Below, one piece after another: positions 63,619-64,000 of a stretch of 64,000 nucleotides of DNA (position 1 is the first letter of the stretch; each line of letters begins with the position of its first letter). The stretch comes from Pseudobutyrivibrio ruminis DSM 9787. Its GTDB lineage: Bacteria > Bacillota > Clostridia > Lachnospirales > Lachnospiraceae. The DNA lies in the NCBI RefSeq assembly GCF_900218035.1, contig NZ_OBMR01000005.1, positions 186,001-250,000 on the forward strand. The letters are read 5' to 3'. The notes below the pieces were generated by a model that was given only the letters and a program-made list of their open reading frames with translations, had not been told where the DNA came from and ran no database searches. The translations under genes were made by a program, and so were the position numbers.

Positions 63619-63648
63619 AAACGCCCCTAGCCACAGCCAGGAGCGTTT
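63619..63648 (-). terminator. Probable terminator of the hydrogenase operon
   Basis: AAACGCCCCT (63619-63628) and AGGAGCGTTT (63639-63648) pair with one mismatch, extended by AGC/GCC. The T tail is short (GTTTGCTGG on the minus strand), so termination may be partial. Confidence 0.55.
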
Positions 63649-63686
63649 AAATAATCGTGTTTGATAACAGATAACAAAACAAGGCT

Positions 63687-64000
63687 CTATGCCTCTGGCT
63701 TTGTCCCGCCAGCAGGAGCTGCAGCCGCAGCTGGCTTAGCAGCAGGCTTTGGTGGCTCGTAAGGTACCTCTACAGAGTATGTATACTTTTCTGGGCCTGG
63801 CTCCTGGTAGCCTGGTGTAATAGATAAACATTTCTTTGGGCACTTCTCTGTGCAGTAGCCACACTGGATACAATCAAAGCGATTGATAGTCCAAGTCTTT
63901 CCAGCTCTATCAACTGTGATTGCCCCTGGTGGGCAGCTACGCATGCACATACCGCAAAGAATGCACTGATCTTTATTAATATCTACATGACCTCTTGTGC
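63687..64000 (-). CDS. echF: Ech-type hydrogenase ferredoxin subunit EchF, 5' part outside window
   Basis: Polyferredoxin subunit of the membrane-bound energy-converting [NiFe] hydrogenase, carrying two [4Fe-4S] clusters. The frame is open to the window end. Cluster 1 is CILCGMCMRSCPPGAI and cluster 2 is CIQCGYCTEKCPKKCL. The middle AGKTWTINRFDC is typical of EchF. The Pro/Ala-rich C-terminal tail (PPKPAAKPAAAAAPAGG) is an extension. As the last gene of the ech operon it is followed by a hairpin, the half-site array and hypF. Confidence 0.88.
   Translation of the reverse strand, partial: TRGHVDINKDQCILCGMCMRSCPPGAITVDRAGKTWTINRFDCIQCGYCTEKCPKKCLSITPGYQEPGPEKYTYSVEVPYEPPKPAAKPAAAAAPAGGTKPEA

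Overview
The window looks like chromosome of an anaerobic Gram-positive fermenter of the Lachnospiraceae, close to Butyrivibrio or Pseudobutyrivibrio. This is inferred from gene content: pyruvate formate-lyase with its activase, the last subunit of an energy-converting Ech-type [NiFe] hydrogenase beside hypF-C-D-E, a reverse rubrerythrin next to a PerR-like regulator, Firmicutes-type PyrK/PyrD, MecA, YerC and DUF1836 proteins. The DNA is AT-rich, most ribosome sites are strong GGAGG types, and most genes are on the minus strand. I saw no rRNA, tRNA or cas genes. The window opens inside pflB and closes inside echF.

Layout. 1-2.6 kb: pflB (partial) and pflA. 2.6-9.1 kb: a GH13 glycosidase, mecA and the pyrC-pyrF-pyrK-pyrD run. 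9.2-16.2 kb: aspartate kinase, a TrpXYZ-like ABC importer, a 45-residue orphan gene, and an OPT transporter coupled to a PqqD-like protein. 16.3-25.4 kb: PerR/rubrerythrin, a chemoreceptor, MATE, DnaJ-like, FolC, DegV, a transglutaminase-like membrane protein and cspA. 25.5-37.7 kb: clpX with lipid-related genes, an MFS permease, an SseB-like protein, a zinc-ribbon membrane protein, mscL, a PAS-GGDEF-EAL protein, lrgAB and a lipoprotein. 37.8-40.7 kb: an accessory island with two paralogous small proteins, an Xre regulator, a decayed second regulator and a serine-recombinase remnant. 40.8-49.8 kb: acyltransferase, rlmD-like, pcrA, DUF1836, yerC, and an asnS-asnA unit. 50-58 kb: DUF4317 and a six-gene run from an RNA methyltransferase to a corrinoid-activase-like protein. 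58-64 kb: a CheY-like protein, hyp genes and echF.

The strongest regulatory observations are these. (1) The asnS-asnA unit is preceded by a consensus promoter, a 24-codon leader peptide with twelve Asn codons, and mutually exclusive antiterminator and terminator hairpins: a classical attenuator where a T-box would be expected in this phylum. (2) Between echF and hypF lie twelve GACTATAT half-sites in strictly alternating orientation, about 52 bp per pair, unlike any element I can name. (3) A dyad CACTTTA-N6-TAAAGTG recurs upstream of the ABC importer and aspartate kinase, with weaker or rearranged versions upstream of yerC and the OPT transporter, suggesting a YerC-type regulon. (4) An approximately 85-bp hairpin element occurs twice with compensatory base changes, plus once as a half copy, each time at the 3' end of a gene and in that gene's orientation. 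(5) A promoter-hairpin-terminator unit near 57.9 kb looks like a small RNA.

Functionally, the ends of the window relate to pyruvate cleavage to formate and acetyl-CoA, and to ferredoxin-linked hydrogen metabolism. The middle is housekeeping: pyrimidine synthesis, aspartate-family amino acids, asparagine charging and synthesis, proteolysis, envelope maintenance and oxidative defence.
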